NCBI GenBank assembly: GCA_002403415.1
Contig: DHHS01000020.1
Span: forward strand, 3,734-11,370
Direction of reading: 5' to 3'
Source: Sphingomonas sp. UBA4766
GTDB taxonomy: Bacteria > Pseudomonadota > Alphaproteobacteria > Sphingomonadales > Sphingomonadaceae
DNA: 7,637 nucleotides
Shown: piece by piece, positions 1 through 6,091 of the stretch
Layout of the letters: the number at the start of each line of letters is the position of its first letter
Numbering within the stretch: position 1 is the first letter of the stretch
Position numbers and translations under genes: made by a program
The notes under the pieces: model-generated
The model's database searches: none
Told to the model about the DNA's origin: nothing
Seen by the model: only the letters and a program-made list of their open reading frames with translations

Positions 1-512
1 AGCGTGCCTATGATCTGGCGCGAAAAGGCGCTGAGTTTGCGCTGGCGACGCGCGCGGTCACCATCCATGCGGTGTCGGTGACTGGCTTTAGCGCGGGCGG
101 GGAAGGGGTGGCGGACGTGACGCTCAGCGCCCATGTTTCCAAAGGCACCTATATCCGCAGCCTGGCGCGCGACATCGCCCTGGCGCTGGGGACGGTCGGG
201 CATGTCACGATGCTGCGGCGGACCAGGGCGGGGCCGTTCACGCTTGGCCACGCAATATCACTGGACAAACTGACCGAACTCGGTAAAGTGCGCGATCTTG
301 AACAAAGTCTCCTGCCGTTGAGGGAGGGGCTGGACGACATCCCGGCTCTTTCCCTCGACCCCGATCAGGCAGGGTTGCTCCGTCAGGGGCAAAAACTGGT
401 CGGGATCGCCGCTCATGATGGCCTTTACTTGGCGATCGCGCACGATGTGCCGGTCGCGCTGGTTGAAGTTTTGGACCGACAGGTCCGGGTCGTGCGCGGA
501 TTTAATTTGTAA
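1..512 (+). CDS. truB: tRNA pseudouridine(55) synthase TruB, C-terminal part (5' truncated by window edge)
   Basis: TruB converts U55 in the T-loop of tRNAs to pseudouridine in the cytoplasm. The reading frame is open from base 3 to the taa at 510-512, giving 169 visible residues. It begins with RAYDLARKG, a TruB motif that follows the catalytic core, and has KGTYIRSLARDIALALG from visible residue 47, the conserved end of the catalytic domain (the G-TYIR-LA-D signature). LRRTRAGPF follows. The remaining ~85 residues (LDDIPALSLDPDQAGLLRQG...) match the small PUA-like C-terminal TruB domain. The catalytic Asp and N-terminal half lie outside the window. An internal gtg at 72 could be taken for a start, but the conserved residues before it show the gene is simply cut by the edge. 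Its end is 23 nt from rpsO, as in the widespread rbfA-truB-rpsO-pnp cluster, so cotranscription is likely. Confidence 0.95.
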   Translation, partial: RAYDLARKGAEFALATRAVTIHAVSVTGFSAGGEGVADVTLSAHVSKGTYIRSLARDIALALGTVGHVTMLRRTRAGPFTLGHAISLDKLTELGKVRDLEQSLLPLREGLDDIPALSLDPDQAGLLRQGQKLVGIAAHDGLYLAIAHDVPVALVEVLDRQVRVVRGFNL

Positions 513-535
513 CACGGTGTCGAAGGAACGAATGA

Positions 536-805
536 ATGTCGATTACGCAAGAGCGCAAGGACGCGCTGGTCAAGGAACATGGCCGCGTCGAAGGCGACAC
601 CGGCAGCCCGGAAGTGCAAGTCGCGATCCTGACCGAGCGCATCCGCAACCTGACCGAACATTTCAAGACGCACGCCAAGGATAATCATTCGCGGCGCGGG
701 CTGTTGATGCTGGTGAACAAGCGTCGCTCGCTGCTCGATTATCTGCGTCACCGCGACGGCGCGCGCTACACCGATCTTATTGCGAAGCTCGGGCTTCGGA
801 AATAA
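536..805 (+). CDS. rpsO: 30S ribosomal protein S15
   Basis: S15 is a primary binder of the 16S rRNA central domain in the 30S subunit. The protein is 89 residues, the usual bacterial length, and full-length by family pattern. It starts [12 protein letters not shown], carries [17 protein letters not shown] at about residues 21-37, then the [23 protein letters not shown] core (about 45-67) with the rRNA-contacting His/Asp/Ser/Arg residues, and ends KLGLRK. A Shine-Dalgarno match gaagga at 522-527 lies 8 nt before the atg at 536. That start is preferred over an out-of-frame atg at 532. The gene follows truB closely and is followed within a few bases by a strong terminator, so much of its mRNA probably ends there with only part reading into pnp. 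S15 represses its own translation in several bacteria. The 3' end of truB, including a small hairpin at 473-486, is where such a leader would lie, but this is not demonstrated. Confidence 0.98.
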   Translation: MSITQERKDALVKEHGRVEGDTGSPEVQVAILTERIRNLTEHFKTHAKDNHSRRGLLMLVNKRRSLLDYLRHRDGARYTDLIAKLGLRK

Positions 806-811
806 CCATCG

Positions 812-840
812 CGGCCCCCGTTTCGGGGGCCGTTTTGTTT
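812..840 (+). terminator. Intrinsic terminator after rpsO
   Basis: A perfect 9-bp inverted repeat, cggcccccg (812-820) and cgggggccg (824-832), closes a 3-nt ttt loop and is followed directly by ttttgttt (833-840). It starts 6 nt after the rpsO stop codon. This is the classic shape of a Rho-independent terminator between rpsO and pnp. It probably acts as a partial terminator that sets the ratio of rpsO to rpsO-pnp transcripts, unless pnp has its own promoter in the leader. The partial read-through is inference. Confidence 0.9.
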
Positions 841-992
841 GCGGATCACCGGGCAATCCGGCACGGTGTCCGCCGCACGACTTGGCCCGAAAGGGGGAGT
901 CGGCATGGGCCGCCATGGCCCGATCAGAGACCCTTGCGGAAATCCGTTTCGCAAGGCGCTCGCGAAAGGCCCCACGCGCATAGGGCGCGTGG
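841..992 (+). promoter_or_regulatory. Structured leader region upstream of pnp (series of potential hairpins)
   Basis: This non-coding stretch between the rpsO terminator and the pnp ribosome binding site contains successive inverted repeats. Stem 841-851/864-873 has 10 pairs with one bulged T at 846. Stem 878-883/897-902 plus inner ccc/ggg (886-888/893-895) is capped by a GAAA tetraloop. Stem 907-911/917-921 has 5 pairs. Stem 934-942/947-954 has 8 pairs with a bulged G at 939. Stem 972-979/985-992 is a perfect 8-pair repeat. Bases 947-952 can pair instead with 962-967, so two folds compete there. In E. coli the pnp leader forms hairpins cut by RNase III and PNPase then autoregulates its mRNA; a similar role here is inference. 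No convincing sigma-70-type promoter was found. GC-rich DNA forms chance hairpins readily, so the fold needs comparative support. Confidence 0.5.
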
Positions 993-996
993 CGTT

Positions 997-1002
997 GAAG
1001 GA
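997..1002 (+). promoter_or_regulatory. Shine-Dalgarno site fixing the pnp start
   Basis: The sequence gaagga lies 6 nt before atg at 1009. It sits 4 nt after the last leader hairpin (972-992), so it should be single-stranded when that hairpin forms. It supports 1009 as the start rather than the ttg at 835 that opens the same frame further upstream. Confidence 0.85.
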
Positions 1003-1008
1003 AAACAG

Positions 1009-3360
1009 ATGTTCGATATCAGACAAGTTTCAATCGAGTGGGGGGGCAAGACCCTGACCCTCGAAACGGGCAAGGTTGCCCGTCAGGCTGACGGCGCGGT
1101 GATCGCGACGCTGGGCGAAACGGTGGTGCTGTGCGCCGTCACGGCCGCCAAATCGGTGAAGGAGGGGCAGGATTTCTTCCCGCTCACCGTTCATTATCAG
1201 GAAAAATACTCGGCCGCCGGGCGTATTCCGGGCGGCTTTTTCAAGCGCGAGCGCGGCGCGACCGAGCGCGAGACGTTGATTTCGCGGCTGATCGACCGCC
1301 CGCTCCGTCCACTGTTCCCCGAAGGGTTTTATAATGAAATCAACGTTATCGCTCAGGTGTTGAGCTATGACGGCGAAAATGAGCCCGACATCCTTGCGAT
1401 GATCGCGGCGTCGGCGGCGCTCACCCTGTCGGGCGTGCCGTTCATGGGCCCAATTGGCGCAGCGCGCGTCGGCTATGACGGCGAGTATATCTTAAACCCC
1501 AGCGATGCGCAGGTTGAGTCCGGGTTGCTCGACCTGGTGGTTGCGGCCACGAATGACGCCGTGATGATGGTCGAATCCGAAGCGAAAGAGCTGTCAGAGG
1601 ATGTCATGCTCGGCGCGGTGATGTTTGCGCACAAGGCGTCGCAACAAGTGATCGGCGCGATCATCGCGCTGGCGGAGCAAGCAGCGAAGGAGCCGTGGGA
1701 ACTTGCGGTTGCCGATGACACGGCTGCGGTGAAGGCCGAGCTGAAGGCGCTGATCGGCGACGATATTGCCGCCGCTTACAAGACCACACTCAAGTCCGAC
1801 CGCGCCGACATGCTGAACACAGCTCGCAGCAAGGCCAAGGCGGCAATGGCCGACCGCACCCCGCAAGAACAGATGGCCGCACAAAAGCTGGTCAAGAAGC
1901 TGGAGGCCGAAATCGTGCGCGGCGCGATCCTGCGCGATGGCACTCGCATCGACGGGCGCACCACGACGCAGATCCGCCCGATCGAAGCCGAGGTCCATTT
2001 CCTGCCCCGCGCGCATGGTTCGGCGCTGTTCACCCGCGGCGAGACGCAGACCATCGCGACCACGACGCTGGGCACCAAGGATGCCGAGCAGATGATCGAT
2101 GGGCTGACAGGGCTCAGCTATCAGCATTTCATGCTGCACTATAACTTCCCACCCTATTCGGTGGGCGAGGTTGGCCGCTTTGGCGCGCCGAGCCGCCGCG
2201 ATATCGGCCACGGCAAGCTCGCCTGGCGCGCGCTGCACGCAGTGCTGCCGTCGAAGGAAGAATTTCCCTACACCATCCGCGTCACCAGCGACATTACGGA
2301 GTCGAACGGCTCGTCGTCGATGGCGACGGTGTGCGGTGGCTCGCTCAGCCTTATGGACGCGGGCGTGCCGATCAAGCGGCCGGTCAGCGGCATCGCGATG
2401 GGCCTGATCCTGGAGGGCAAGGAGTTTGCCGTCCTGTCCGACATTCTGGGTGACGAGGATCATCTGGGCGACATGGATTTCAAGGTCGCCGGGACGAGCG
2501 AGGGCATTACCTCGCTGCAAATGGACATCAAGATCGCCGGTATCACCGAAGAGATCATGAAAGCGGCGCTTGCGCAGGCGCATGAGGGCCGCGCGCATAT
2601 CCTGGGCGAAATGGCGAAAGCGCTGTCGAGCACGCGCACCGAATTGTCGGCCCATGCCCCGCGCATTGAGACGATCACGATCGACAAGTCGAAGATCCGC
2701 GATGTCATCGGCACCGGCGGCAAGGTGATCCGCGAGATTGTGGCGACGACCGGCGCCAAGGTCGACATTGATGATGAGGGCGTGATCAAGGTCTCGTCGT
2801 CGGATCATGCGCAGATCGAGGCGGCAATCGCCTGGATCAAGGGCATTGTCGAGGAAGCCGAAGTCGGCAAAATCTATAATGGCAAGGTCGTCAACCTTGT
2901 CGATTTCGGCGCGTTTGTGAATTTCATGGGCGGCAAGGACGGGCTCGTCCATGTCAGCGAAATCCGCAACGAACGCACCGAAAAGGTCAGCGACGTCCTG
3001 AGCGAAGGTCAGGAAGTCAAGGTCAAGGTGCTGGAAATCGACGCGCGCGGCAAAGTGCGCCTGTCGATGCGCGTCGTCGATCAGGAAACGGGTGCCGAGC
3101 TTGAAGACACGCGCCCGGCGCGTGAACCAAGAGGCGAGCGGGGCGAAGATCGTGGGCCGCGCGGCGAAGGCCGGGGTCCGCGCCGCGATGGCGATGGGGG
3201 GCGCGGTGGGCGTGGTCCGCGCCGTGACGGTGATGGCGCTCGCGGTCCGCGCGGCGAGGGTCGTGGCCCGCGCCGTGATGGCGGCGGGAATGGCGGCGGC
3301 AATGATGACGGCCCCGCGCCCGATTTTGCGCCAGCCTTTCTGACGGGCGACCGCGACTAA
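1009..3360 (+). CDS. pnp: Polyribonucleotide nucleotidyltransferase (PNPase) with extended Arg/Gly-rich tail
   Basis: PNPase degrades RNA 3'-to-5' by phosphorolysis as a trimer and is often part of the RNA degradosome. The start at 1009 ([14 protein letters not shown]) matches the family N-terminus and has a good ribosome binding site, giving 783 residues. The layout is: first RNase PH-like core with the [19 protein letters not shown] loop (about 75-93); a helical linker (about 240-315); second RNase PH core with R396/R397 (SRRDIGHG), S435-S437 (NGSSS) and the metal/catalytic set D484, D490, K492 ([11 protein letters not shown]), each two residues offset from E. coli numbering; KH domain with GTGG at 568-571; S1 domain about 621-690. 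The catalytic set is intact. E. coli PNPase has about 711 residues. The excess is a ~95-residue tail made of R-G-P-R heptads, ending [13 protein letters not shown], probably disordered. The frame is open upstream to a ttg at 835, but that extension covers the rpsO terminator and leader and is not conserved-looking. Confidence 0.97.
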   Translation: MFDIRQVSIEWGGKTLTLETGKVARQADGAVIATLGETVVLCAVTAAKSVKEGQDFFPLTVHYQEKYSAAGRIPGGFFKRERGATERETLISRLIDRPLRPLFPEGFYNEINVIAQVLSYDGENEPDILAMIAASAALTLSGVPFMGPIGAARVGYDGEYILNPSDAQVESGLLDLVVAATNDAVMMVESEAKELSEDVMLGAVMFAHKASQQVIGAIIALAEQAAKEPWELAVADDTAAVKAELKALIGDDIAAAYKTTLKSDRADMLNTARSKAKAAMADRTPQEQMAAQKLVKKLEAEIVRGAILRDGTRIDGRTTTQIRPIEAEVHFLPRAHGSALFTRGETQTIATTTLGTKDAEQMIDGLTGLSYQHFMLHYNFPPYSVGEVGRFGAPSRRDIGHGKLAWRALHAVLPSKEEFPYTIRVTSDITESNGSSSMATVCGGSLSLMDAGVPIKRPVSGIAMGLILEGKEFAVLSDILGDEDHLGDMDFKVAGTSEGITSLQMDIKIAGITEEIMKAALAQAHEGRAHILGEMAKALSSTRTELSAHAPRIETITIDKSKIRDVIGTGGKVIREIVATTGAKVDIDDEGVIKVSSSDHAQIEAAIAWIKGIVEEAEVGKIYNGKVVNLVDFGAFVNFMGGKDGLVHVSEIRNERTEKVSDVLSEGQEVKVKVLEIDARGKVRLSMRVVDQETGAELEDTRPAREPRGERGEDRGPRGEGRGPRRDGDGGRGGRGPRRDGDGARGPRGEGRGPRRDGGGNGGGNDDGPAPDFAPAFLTGDRD
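3151..3282 (+). repeat. Degenerate 21-nt coding repeats (R-G-P-R-[GR]-[ED]-G heptads) in the pnp tail
   Basis: Five in-frame heptapeptide units are readable. RGPRGEG starts at 3151 and 3241, and RGPRRDG starts at 3172, 3211 and 3262. Units pair as [14 protein letters not shown] at 3151-3192 and 3241-3282, a 42-nt block duplicated 90 nt apart with mostly synonymous differences (for example ggg/ggt, gaa/gag and cgg/cgt). The spacing between units is 21, 39, 30 and 21 nt. The array encodes the basic, glycine-rich tail beyond the S1 domain. Its length may vary between strains by slippage or unequal recombination (inference). Confidence 0.8.
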
Positions 3361-3384
3361 ACGCCGGCTCGCTCAAACAAAAAC

Positions 3385-3419
3385 GGGCCCGGCGCAGACG
3401 CGATCCGGGCCCCTTTTTT
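3385..3419 (+). terminator. Terminator after pnp, probably bidirectional
   Basis: gggcccgg (3385-3392) and ccgggccc (3405-3412) form a perfect 8-bp stem with a 12-nt loop, followed by c and six T (3414-3419). On the opposite strand the same stem is followed by gtttttgtttg (the complement of 3374-3384). It lies between the pnp stop (3360) and the convergent gene's stop (3482). It can therefore end pnp transcripts and also the leftward transcript of the DUF5694 gene. Confidence 0.88.
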
Positions 3420-3481
3420 ATGGGCGAGATGATTCCGAATTTGACGCTGGCACTATGACGCGCTGGCGGTTTCAACGCCGC

Positions 3482-4585
3482 TTATCGGAGCAGTTTCGAA
3501 GTATCGACCAGTCGCACGTCATGCATTTTATCGAGATAGGCTTCATAGTAACCCTTGTGCGAGGCACCGACGATCGCCAGTAGGCGCCCGCCGGGGCGAC
3601 GGCCAATCACATCGCGGATATTGGCCACCATGCGCAGGTTGCGTGTCTCCCAATAAGCCAGATAACTTCGCCCGAACCCCTGCGGCGATGTCTCCACAAA
3701 AGCTGCGCCGAAATCGGATTGATACGCCAGCATCGGCTCCGTCGGATCATTATAGGCCCGATACATCGCCATCAGCCCGTCCGGCTCGGCCAATCCTGCG
3801 CTTAGTCGTTCTTCCTCCGCTCGCCGCTTCGTTGTTGCCGGGTTGTCCCAGGCACGCTGGATCGCCGCTGCATAAGCTTCCTGATCTGCAGGGCCAGGAT
3901 TGTCGGCGGAATGATCGTCAACGCTCCAAAGGCGTTCCAGCCCGAGCTGAGCCGCCAGCACGGCGGCGATCAGGTTGGTTTCGTTGCCACGGCCTTTCGC
4001 CTTTTCGAGTTTGGCGACCAGATCGGGAGTCAGTCCATCGCTTGCGAGCCGGTCACTGGGTGCCAGCCTAAGCCATTGTACCAGCGCCGATCCGGGCTCT
4101 CCCGCTGCAAGGAATATGGCGGCCAGATGCCGTCGTTGGCCGGGCGTAGGATCGGTCGGCCACGCGGCAAGCAACCGCTCTGCTTCGGCATTGGCGGCAG
4201 GCACATCAAGCCCGATGGCCAGACCCGCGAGCGATGGATCAGGGCAATAGTCCTTGACCGTTACGGCATAGCGCGTCGGATAGCGGCGCAGGCTGTCGCA
4301 TTGCAGGCCCGAAAGGTCCTCGGTTGCGATTTCTGTTGGGCGCCACGCGGCGAGCCGCGTGAGCAGGGGGGCCAGCAGCGCAGGCTTGAAGCTGTCGGGC
4401 AGTCCAGAAAGATGGGGGGTCCCCAGCACCAGCACTTCGTTAAGCTTTCCGGCGGGTGGACCCTTCAGCGCCTCTGGGTGAAATGAGGGCCGATAATCCT
4501 GGCTCCACGCAAGCCCTGGAACCCCTGCGACCAATAGCGCCGCGCCGATCGACGCGATTGATACCCCAAGAAAACCTTGCCGCAC
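3482..4585 (-). CDS. Exported DUF5694-domain protein (putative TraB/TIKI/ChaN-like fold)
   Basis: Function unknown. With a gtg start at 4585 the product has 367 residues. It begins with a short basic region (MRQ), a hydrophobic stretch about residues 5-26 and a likely signal peptidase I site after AWS (28|29), so it is probably periplasmic or outer-membrane facing. The mature part opens with VLVLGTPHLS (51-60), giving a GxxH motif (G55, H58), then acidic ATED (87-90). Near the end are ETRN (313-316) and IVGASHKGYYEAYL (338-351) with H343. This order (early GxxH, acidic residue, R-N, late G-x-x-H) is what I associate with DUF5694 and with TraB/TIKI/ChaN-type proteins, some of which bind metals or heme; relation and activity are inference. 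The start is chosen because gggaggagg lies 5 nt before it; in-frame starts further up (4615, 4645) lack a ribosome binding site and would bury the signal peptide. It is convergent with pnp and 107 nt downstream of the DUF1501 gene, and cotranscription is possible. Confidence 0.82.
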   Translation of the reverse strand: MRQGFLGVSIASIGAALLVAGVPGLAWSQDYRPSFHPEALKGPPAGKLNEVLVLGTPHLSGLPDSFKPALLAPLLTRLAAWRPTEIATEDLSGLQCDSLRRYPTRYAVTVKDYCPDPSLAGLAIGLDVPAANAEAERLLAAWPTDPTPGQRRHLAAIFLAAGEPGSALVQWLRLAPSDRLASDGLTPDLVAKLEKAKGRGNETNLIAAVLAAQLGLERLWSVDDHSADNPGPADQEAYAAAIQRAWDNPATTKRRAEEERLSAGLAEPDGLMAMYRAYNDPTEPMLAYQSDFGAAFVETSPQGFGRSYLAYWETRNLRMVANIRDVIGRRPGGRLLAIVGASHKGYYEAYLDKMHDVRLVDTSKLLR

Positions 4586-4590
4586 GAGCG

Positions 4591-4599
4591 CCTCCTCCC
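4591..4599 (-). promoter_or_regulatory. Strong Shine-Dalgarno site that sets the GTG start of the DUF5694 gene
   Basis: Reading leftwards, gggaggagg is followed by 5 nt and then gtg (4585-4583). It is an almost ideal anti-16S match, and no comparable site precedes the upstream atg at 4615 or gtg at 4645. It decides the start and places the hydrophobic signal segment directly at the N-terminus. Confidence 0.85.
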
Positions 4600-4603
4600 G
4601 TGC

Positions 4604-4632
4604 AGCATATGGCATGTGTGTGACTGATGCAA
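4604..4632 (-). promoter_or_regulatory. Weak candidate sigma-70-type promoter for the DUF5694 gene
   Basis: On the - strand ttgcat (4632-4627) and tatgct (4609-4604) are separated by exactly 17 nt. The -35 box matches 3 of 6 and the -10 box 4 of 6 consensus bases. Transcription would begin only about 11 nt before the gtg start, leaving a very short leader just including the ribosome binding site. Matches this weak occur by chance, so the gene may instead be read from the DUF1800-DUF1501 transcript. Confidence 0.2.
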
Positions 4633-4692
4633 TACACAACGGCACGGCAAACTGCTAAAGCAGGGGGCGTCTTGCCCTCGCCACGCCTTCGA

Positions 4693-6075
4693 TCACACGA
4701 ACCCCAAATTCCATGTCGACGGATTGTAATTGCCGATATTGGGCAGCACCGTGCTCATATTGCCGTTGCTCACCCCGAACCAGCTGGCGAGCGTCGAGGC
4801 ATATTGGTCGACCGAGATGGTCGGCAGCAACCGCCCCTGGCCAACGTCGTCGGGCGTATTGTTGCCGATGGCGGGCGGCGTCCCGTAAAAACGCCGACCA
4901 TTGACCGCGCCGCCGACAACAAAGTGCATCCCGCCCCAGCCATGGTCCGAACCATCGTCGTTCGATTGCAGCGTGCGGCCAAAATCCGACCCCGTAAACG
5001 TCGTCACCCGGTCCGCCACGCCCAGCGCGACCGTGGTATCGTAAAAGGCGCGGATGGCGTTTGATACCGTCGCCAGCAATCCCGGTTGTTGGGCAAGCAG
5101 ATTGTCGTGCAGGTCAAACCCGCCTTGCGAAACGAAAAATACTTGCCGCCGCGCGCCGAGTTCCTGGCTGACCGAAATCATCCGCGCGACGATCTGCAAT
5201 TGCGCGGCCAGATTGTTGCCGCTGGGGAACAGGGGGAAATTGCCGACCGGCGCGCTCGCCAGTGCGGCATTGACCTGCGTAAAGGTGTCGAGCGCGCGGC
5301 GGCTGATCGTGGCATGTTCATTGGCGAACAAATTCGCATTGGTGCCGGTCATCAGGCTGCGCAGCGTGCTGGCGGCGGCCGCTGAACCGAACAGCGTTGA
5401 GCTGTTGTTGAGCAGCGCAATCGGGCCGTTCGTGCCGATCGAATACTGAATTGCCGACCGACCGCTCAGGAACACCGCATTGCCCGCCGCGTTGATGCAG
5501 GTTAGTGTCGATGTGCCATTGCCGCTCTGGAACAGATCGCCAATGCGTCCGCCCCAGCCCGATGTCGCCCCCTCCGGGTTGCTGGCCTGCCAATAGCTTT
5601 GCTGGTCATTATGGCTGAACAATTTGGGCGGCAGGCGCACCGAATTGGCGGTGTATTGCGCCTTTGTCGTCGGTTGGACCAGCGTGCCAACGTTCAGCAC
5701 TACGGCCATCCGCCCGGCGTCGAAAATCGGGATCAGCGGCGCCATGGTTGGCCCCAGCGCATATTGCCGCCCGCCGGGAAGCCCCGTGGTCGGGTTCAGC
5801 AACGTTGCCGCCAGCGTATCGCGCGGGTGCGCCAGATTCTGTCGCGCTGCTGCATATTGGTTGTAGCTTGGCTGGTCATAGGGGGTCAGCGTGTTGGCAT
5901 AATCATTGCCGCCGAACAGGAACACGCACACCAGCGCGCGGTAATCGCTGGCGGTGGCAGCCGCTGCCTCGCCAATGGCCGCAAGATTGGTGACAAAGGG
6001 GGCCGCGCCGCCGACCAGGCCAAGGGCAGCGGATCGTTTCAAAAAGGCGCGGCGCGATTGATCGGATGTGAACAT
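4693..6075 (-). CDS. Tat-exported DUF1501 family protein (alkaline phosphatase/sulfatase-like fold)
   Basis: The product has 460 residues. The N-terminus carries a twin-arginine signal S7-R8-R9-A-F-L-K13, a hydrophobic run about 15-34 and an Ala-rich region about 37-42 where cleavage is likely, so the folded protein is exported by Tat. DUF1501 hallmarks follow in order: VFLFGGNDYANT (51-62), LFSHNDQQSYWQ (152-163), QGGFDLHDN (317-325), GSDFGRT (362-368) and DDGSDHGWGG (373-382). The Asp/His-rich motifs fit a metal-binding alkaline-phosphatase-like active site; that fold assignment is family knowledge, and the substrate is unknown. Use of Tat fits cofactor or metal loading in the cytoplasm (inference). 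The atg at 6075 has caggagga at 6090-6083, 7 nt before it. The gene begins 16 nt after the DUF1800 stop, so the two are almost certainly one transcriptional unit, a pairing common in many bacterial phyla. Confidence 0.92.
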   Translation of the reverse strand: MFTSDQSRRAFLKRSAALGLVGGAAPFVTNLAAIGEAAAATASDYRALVCVFLFGGNDYANTLTPYDQPSYNQYAAARQNLAHPRDTLAATLLNPTTGLPGGRQYALGPTMAPLIPIFDAGRMAVVLNVGTLVQPTTKAQYTANSVRLPPKLFSHNDQQSYWQASNPEGATSGWGGRIGDLFQSGNGTSTLTCINAAGNAVFLSGRSAIQYSIGTNGPIALLNNSSTLFGSAAAASTLRSLMTGTNANLFANEHATISRRALDTFTQVNAALASAPVGNFPLFPSGNNLAAQLQIVARMISVSQELGARRQVFFVSQGGFDLHDNLLAQQPGLLATVSNAIRAFYDTTVALGVADRVTTFTGSDFGRTLQSNDDGSDHGWGGMHFVVGGAVNGRRFYGTPPAIGNNTPDDVGQGRLLPTISVDQYASTLASWFGVSNGNMSTVLPNIGNYNPSTWNLGFV

Positions 6076-6082
6076 GAAACCG

Positions 6083-6090
6083 TCCTCCTG
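6083..6090 (-). promoter_or_regulatory. Shine-Dalgarno site of the DUF1501 gene in the 16-nt gap after the DUF1800 gene
   Basis: Reading leftwards, caggagga ends 7 nt before the atg at 6075 and begins one nucleotide after the DUF1800 stop codon (6094-6092). It fixes the start that places the SRRAFLK Tat motif at residues 7-13. The tight spacing suggests translational coupling. Confidence 0.8.
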
Positions 6091-6091
6091 C

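Noticed and set aside
425..916. 163-codon frame on the - strand across the truB end, rpsO and the terminator
   Set aside because: It is antisense to a fully conserved ribosomal gene, and the composition is shadow-like.
835..1008. N-terminal extension of pnp from a ttg at 835
   Set aside because: It begins inside the rpsO terminator T-tract and runs through leader hairpins. The peptide is unlike PNPase, and the atg at 1009 has a good ribosome binding site and the family N-terminus.
1594..2952. A 452-codon open frame on the - strand, antisense to pnp
   Set aside because: It lies wholly within the conserved PNPase cores and KH/S1 region. The translation is Arg/Asp/His-rich with no recognisable domain, as expected of a shadow frame opposite a GC-rich gene.
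3023..3475. Arg/Pro-rich open frames on the - strand opposite the pnp tail
   Set aside because: They are a by-product of the Arg/Gly-rich repeat codons on the + strand, with no ribosome binding site or domain, and one spans the terminator.
3911..4486. 191-codon frame on the + strand opposite the DUF5694 gene
   Set aside because: The - strand frame has a signal peptide, family motifs and an ideal ribosome binding site; the + frame has none of these.
4652..4663. ctgctaaagcag palindrome considered as a terminator for the DUF1501 gene
   Set aside because: It has only 5 bp with a 2-nt loop and no T-tract, so it is not a convincing terminator. The DUF1800-DUF1501 transcript may continue into the DUF5694 gene.
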